Source: a bacterium
GTDB taxonomy: Bacteria; Planctomycetota; Planctomycetia; Kolteriales; Kolteriaceae
Direction of reading: 5' to 3'
Assembly: GCA_019748235.1 (NCBI GenBank)
Contig: JAIEPU010000142.1
Coordinates: 1 to 45,713, forward strand
Length of the DNA: 45,713 nucleotides
In this document: positions 44,119-45,713 of the stretch, piece by piece
Layout: every line of letters starts with the position of its first letter
Position numbering within the stretch: position 1 is the stretch's first letter
Program-made: the position numbers and the translations under genes
The notes under the pieces: model-generated
The model's database searches: none
Told to the model about the DNA's origin: nothing
The model's input: only the letters and a program-made list of their open reading frames with translations

Positions 44119-44148
44119 CGGCCGCCCTCCCTGGCGGATACGTCCGTC

Positions 44149-44295
44149 TCAGACGGAACGATACCTACGTGTGAAATGTAGCTCACGGCCTGCGACAAGG
44201 TCGACCGAAAGCCCCTTTTCTTCCCACTCCATTATCTCCACGCCGTCTTCACAGCCCGGAGAACCATCAAAACCGTCACAGTCGCACCTACTCAT
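44149..44295 (-). CDS. Possible small protein between flgI and flgJ (48 residues)
   Basis: ATG 44295 overlaps the TAG of flgI by eight bases (ATGAGTAG), a pattern of translational coupling. The peptide begins MSRCDCDGFDGSPGCEDG and ends GRELHFTRRYRSV: three Cys in the first fifteen residues, an acidic centre and a basic end. An ATG 15 bases earlier (44310) with GGGAAG upstream would add five residues. The gene would fill an otherwise empty 169-bp gap in a compact operon. I do not recognise a family; it may be non-coding. Confidence 0.35.
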   Translation of the reverse strand: MSRCDCDGFDGSPGCEDGVEIMEWEEKGLSVDLVAGRELHFTRRYRSV

Positions 44296-45397
44296 AGATA
44301 ACGACCGCATGGAGCTTCCCACTTTTGTCAAGTTCCTTGATAATCGAGATTTTGTCCTCCGCGGACACGGCTGCTCGATCCATCGCGAAGAGAAGGTCAT
44401 TCAAATTGGCAATTCCGGGAATATCGCGAAATGGGGGTGCCACGCTCAGTGGAACTGGGACGAGGGGTGAAAAGTTATTGGGGAGCTCGGCCTCTTGAAG
44501 AGCCATGGCGGCAAGTTCGCGCTGATCGGGCCCAAAGATGAGCAAGCTTCTTTGTGCAACCATCACCGGCTTGAGTTCGACCTCTCCCGTGACGACGATC
44601 GTGCCCGATTTTTCGTTCACCACCACGCGGGCCTGAGTGTTGATGATGTCGGGATCGAGCACGGTATCAAGAACATCGGCGGCAAATGCGACCTTGTCCT
44701 CCTGGTAAAACGGCGGAATCAGAACCTCAATATTCTTCGCATCGATCGCTTGAGCAATTGGGACGAGCCCCCCCTGTTGCGTTGAGAACTCCTGATTGAT
44801 ACGTCGGGCAATTCGGTCGGCGGTCGGCATGGAAGCGTGTGATTGATCGATTACCAGCGTAATACGATCGCCGCAAAGCACGAAGGGAGCGAAGAGATCC
44901 TGCACCATCTTCGATCCCTTCTCGACTCGGGTGTGATTGAAGTCTAGACCCTCGACACTGAGCGCTCCCTCGGCGATCGCATATACCGTCTTGTCATCGA
45001 CGCGCGGACCGACGAGAGCGGTCTGCATCAGGCGGCCCCCCGCGAGACTTCGTGCGTTTCCGATTGAAGTCACGAAGCAATCGATGGATTCACCATCACG
45101 TGCTCCTTCGGCGGGAACCGTACAGGTGACTGTCACGATCGCGACGTTCCGCGAGTTCGCGACTGCCCTCAAATCAATCGGAGGGTTTCCCAGGAGTTCA
45201 AGGCTTCGCGCGAGCGCGGTATTGGTAATGTCGAGTCGTTGATCCCCTGTCCCCGGCAAACCTGTCACCAGTCCGAGGCCCCGAAGAACCACGGGCTCCT
45301 GCCCCTTCAGTCGACAAATGCTTTGAATTTCAACGCCAAGCGCCGGTCCAGCGACTGCGAAGAGAGCGAGCAAAGCGATTCTTCGAATCAGAGCCAT
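44288..45397 (-). CDS. flgI: Flagellar P-ring protein
   Basis: 369 residues with a signal peptide (about 1-21). It forms the P-ring around the rod in the peptidoglycan layer. Family text includes GLVTGLPGTGDQ near residue 43, NVAIVTVTCTVPA, the INQEF and PTADRIARRIN region, and ARVVVNEKSGTIVVTGEV in the C-terminal half; the end DLLFAMDRAAVSAEDKISIIKELDKSGKL is the usual closing helix. ATG 45397 has AGGTGA five bases upstream. It follows flgH by about 96 bp. The P-ring implies a Gram-negative-type envelope with peptidoglycan. Confidence 0.96.
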   Translation of the reverse strand: MALIRRIALLALFAVAGPALGVEIQSICRLKGQEPVVLRGLGLVTGLPGTGDQRLDITNTALARSLELLGNPPIDLRAVANSRNVAIVTVTCTVPAEGARDGESIDCFVTSIGNARSLAGGRLMQTALVGPRVDDKTVYAIAEGALSVEGLDFNHTRVEKGSKMVQDLFAPFVLCGDRITLVIDQSHASMPTADRIARRINQEFSTQQGGLVPIAQAIDAKNIEVLIPPFYQEDKVAFAADVLDTVLDPDIINTQARVVVNEKSGTIVVTGEVELKPVMVAQRSLLIFGPDQRELAAMALQEAELPNNFSPLVPVPLSVAPPFRDIPGIANLNDLLFAMDRAAVSAEDKISIIKELDKSGKLHAVVIYE

Positions 45398-45493
45398 GCT
45401 TCACCTATCGTTCCGAAATTCTCAGCCATTCGTTCAACCGAGGGGATCAACTGAATTCCCATACTTGGCACCAGGGATGGACCCAGCCAAACA

Positions 45494-45712
45494 CTAGATA
45501 GGCTGGAACCATTCGAGGAGTGCCGTGATGTAGCCGCGTTTGAGAGCATCGCGGGCGGCACCGACGACACGAAGATCAATGCGGCGTGATTGAACATACG
45601 TGCTTTCGACGGAGCGATCTCGCGGATCGATATCCTTGGGGGATACGATGCCGGTCATCTTGTAGGTGTAGACTTCGTTGTTAACCGACACTTCGCCGCT
45701 AGCCTCGAGCAC
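45494..45712 (-). CDS. flgH: Flagellar L-ring protein, C-terminal part
   Basis: C-terminal 72 residues only; the gene continues beyond the right edge. The text GEVSVNNEVYTYKMTGIVSPKDIDPRDRSVESTYV matches the end domain of FlgH (family consensus of G-x-V-x-x-N-x-E... G-x-V-R-P-x-D-I). The last residues RGYITALLEWFQPI close the family. FlgH makes the outer-membrane L-ring, so an outer membrane is present. It is upstream of flgI on the minus strand. Confidence 0.88.
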   Translation of the reverse strand: MLEASGEVSVNNEVYTYKMTGIVSPKDIDPRDRSVESTYVQSRRIDLRVVGAARDALKRGYITALLEWFQPI

Positions 45713-45713
45713 G

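Noticed and set aside
1-45713. CRISPR arrays, insertion sequences, prophage genes, rRNA
   Set aside because: I looked for regularly spaced repeats, transposase motifs and phage structural genes and saw none; one tRNA and one palindromic element are the only such features.

Overview
The window is a bacterial chromosome segment, most likely from the phylum Planctomycetota (class Planctomycetia). This is inferred from the gene set rather than any single marker. Pointers are a lipoprotein of the planctomycete DUF1571 type, a secreted Ala/Pro/Val-rich protein, the di-heme cytochrome b558 form of succinate dehydrogenase, the futalosine menaquinone genes mqnA and mqnC, the GatCAB amidotransferase, fliW-csrA beside flagellar hook genes, and a Gram-negative flagellum with P- and L-rings. 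Coding density is high, and codons such as TCG, GCG, CGA and GATC-rich stretches are frequent. I see no insertion sequence, prophage, CRISPR array or rRNA.

Layout. 1-881 (minus): start of sdhA and complete sdhC. 1089-8113: a membrane fatty acid desaturase (minus), divergent from a plus-strand group made of an asparagine-synthase-type amidotransferase and a three-gene ABC exporter (ATPase, HlyD-type adaptor, FtsX/DevC-type permease). 8386-11738 (minus): gatC-gatA-gatB. 11953-13769 (minus): an uncharacterised small protein followed by a DUF1571-type lipoprotein. 14181-17677 (plus): serine acetyltransferase, a secreted TraB/TIKI-like protein and a uronate-isomerase-like enzyme. 17678-21254 (minus): HAD phosphatase/mutase, mannose-1-phosphate guanylyltransferase, secreted carboxylesterase. 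21474-24612 (plus): secreted VAPP-rich protein, mqnA, mqnC, DUF1353 membrane protein. 24628-26338: FHA protein (minus) divergent from a degenerate GGDEF protein (plus). 26391-28072 (plus): tRNA-Gly(GCC) and trigger factor. 28159-31733 (minus): dinB-like gene, isochorismatase-like hydrolase, nnrD and a polysaccharide flippase. 32096-38215 (plus): HtrA protease, MFS transporter, zinc-ribbon protein, sterol-desaturase-family enzyme, acyl-CoA dehydrogenase. 38516-45713 (minus): flagellar run flgH-flgI-(small ORF)-flgJ-flgN-flgK-flgL-fliW-csrA.

How the genes fit together. The respiratory part links succinate dehydrogenase with menaquinone synthesis, since di-heme SdhC enzymes normally use menaquinone. 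The flagellar run codes for hook-filament junction proteins, rod/ring proteins and the FliW-CsrA switch that ties flagellin level to translation. Several lipid- and envelope-related genes are scattered through the window: the desaturase, sterol-desaturase-family protein, acyl-CoA dehydrogenase, flippase, GDP-mannose synthesis and the DevBCA-like exporter.

The strongest candidates for something undescribed are the amidotransferase plus DevBCA-like exporter locus, the degenerate GGDEF/FHA pair, the secreted VAPP-rich and TIKI-like proteins, a composite palindrome at 38274-38379, and several precise dyads in leaders. I found nothing that clearly amounts to a novel defence or mobile system.
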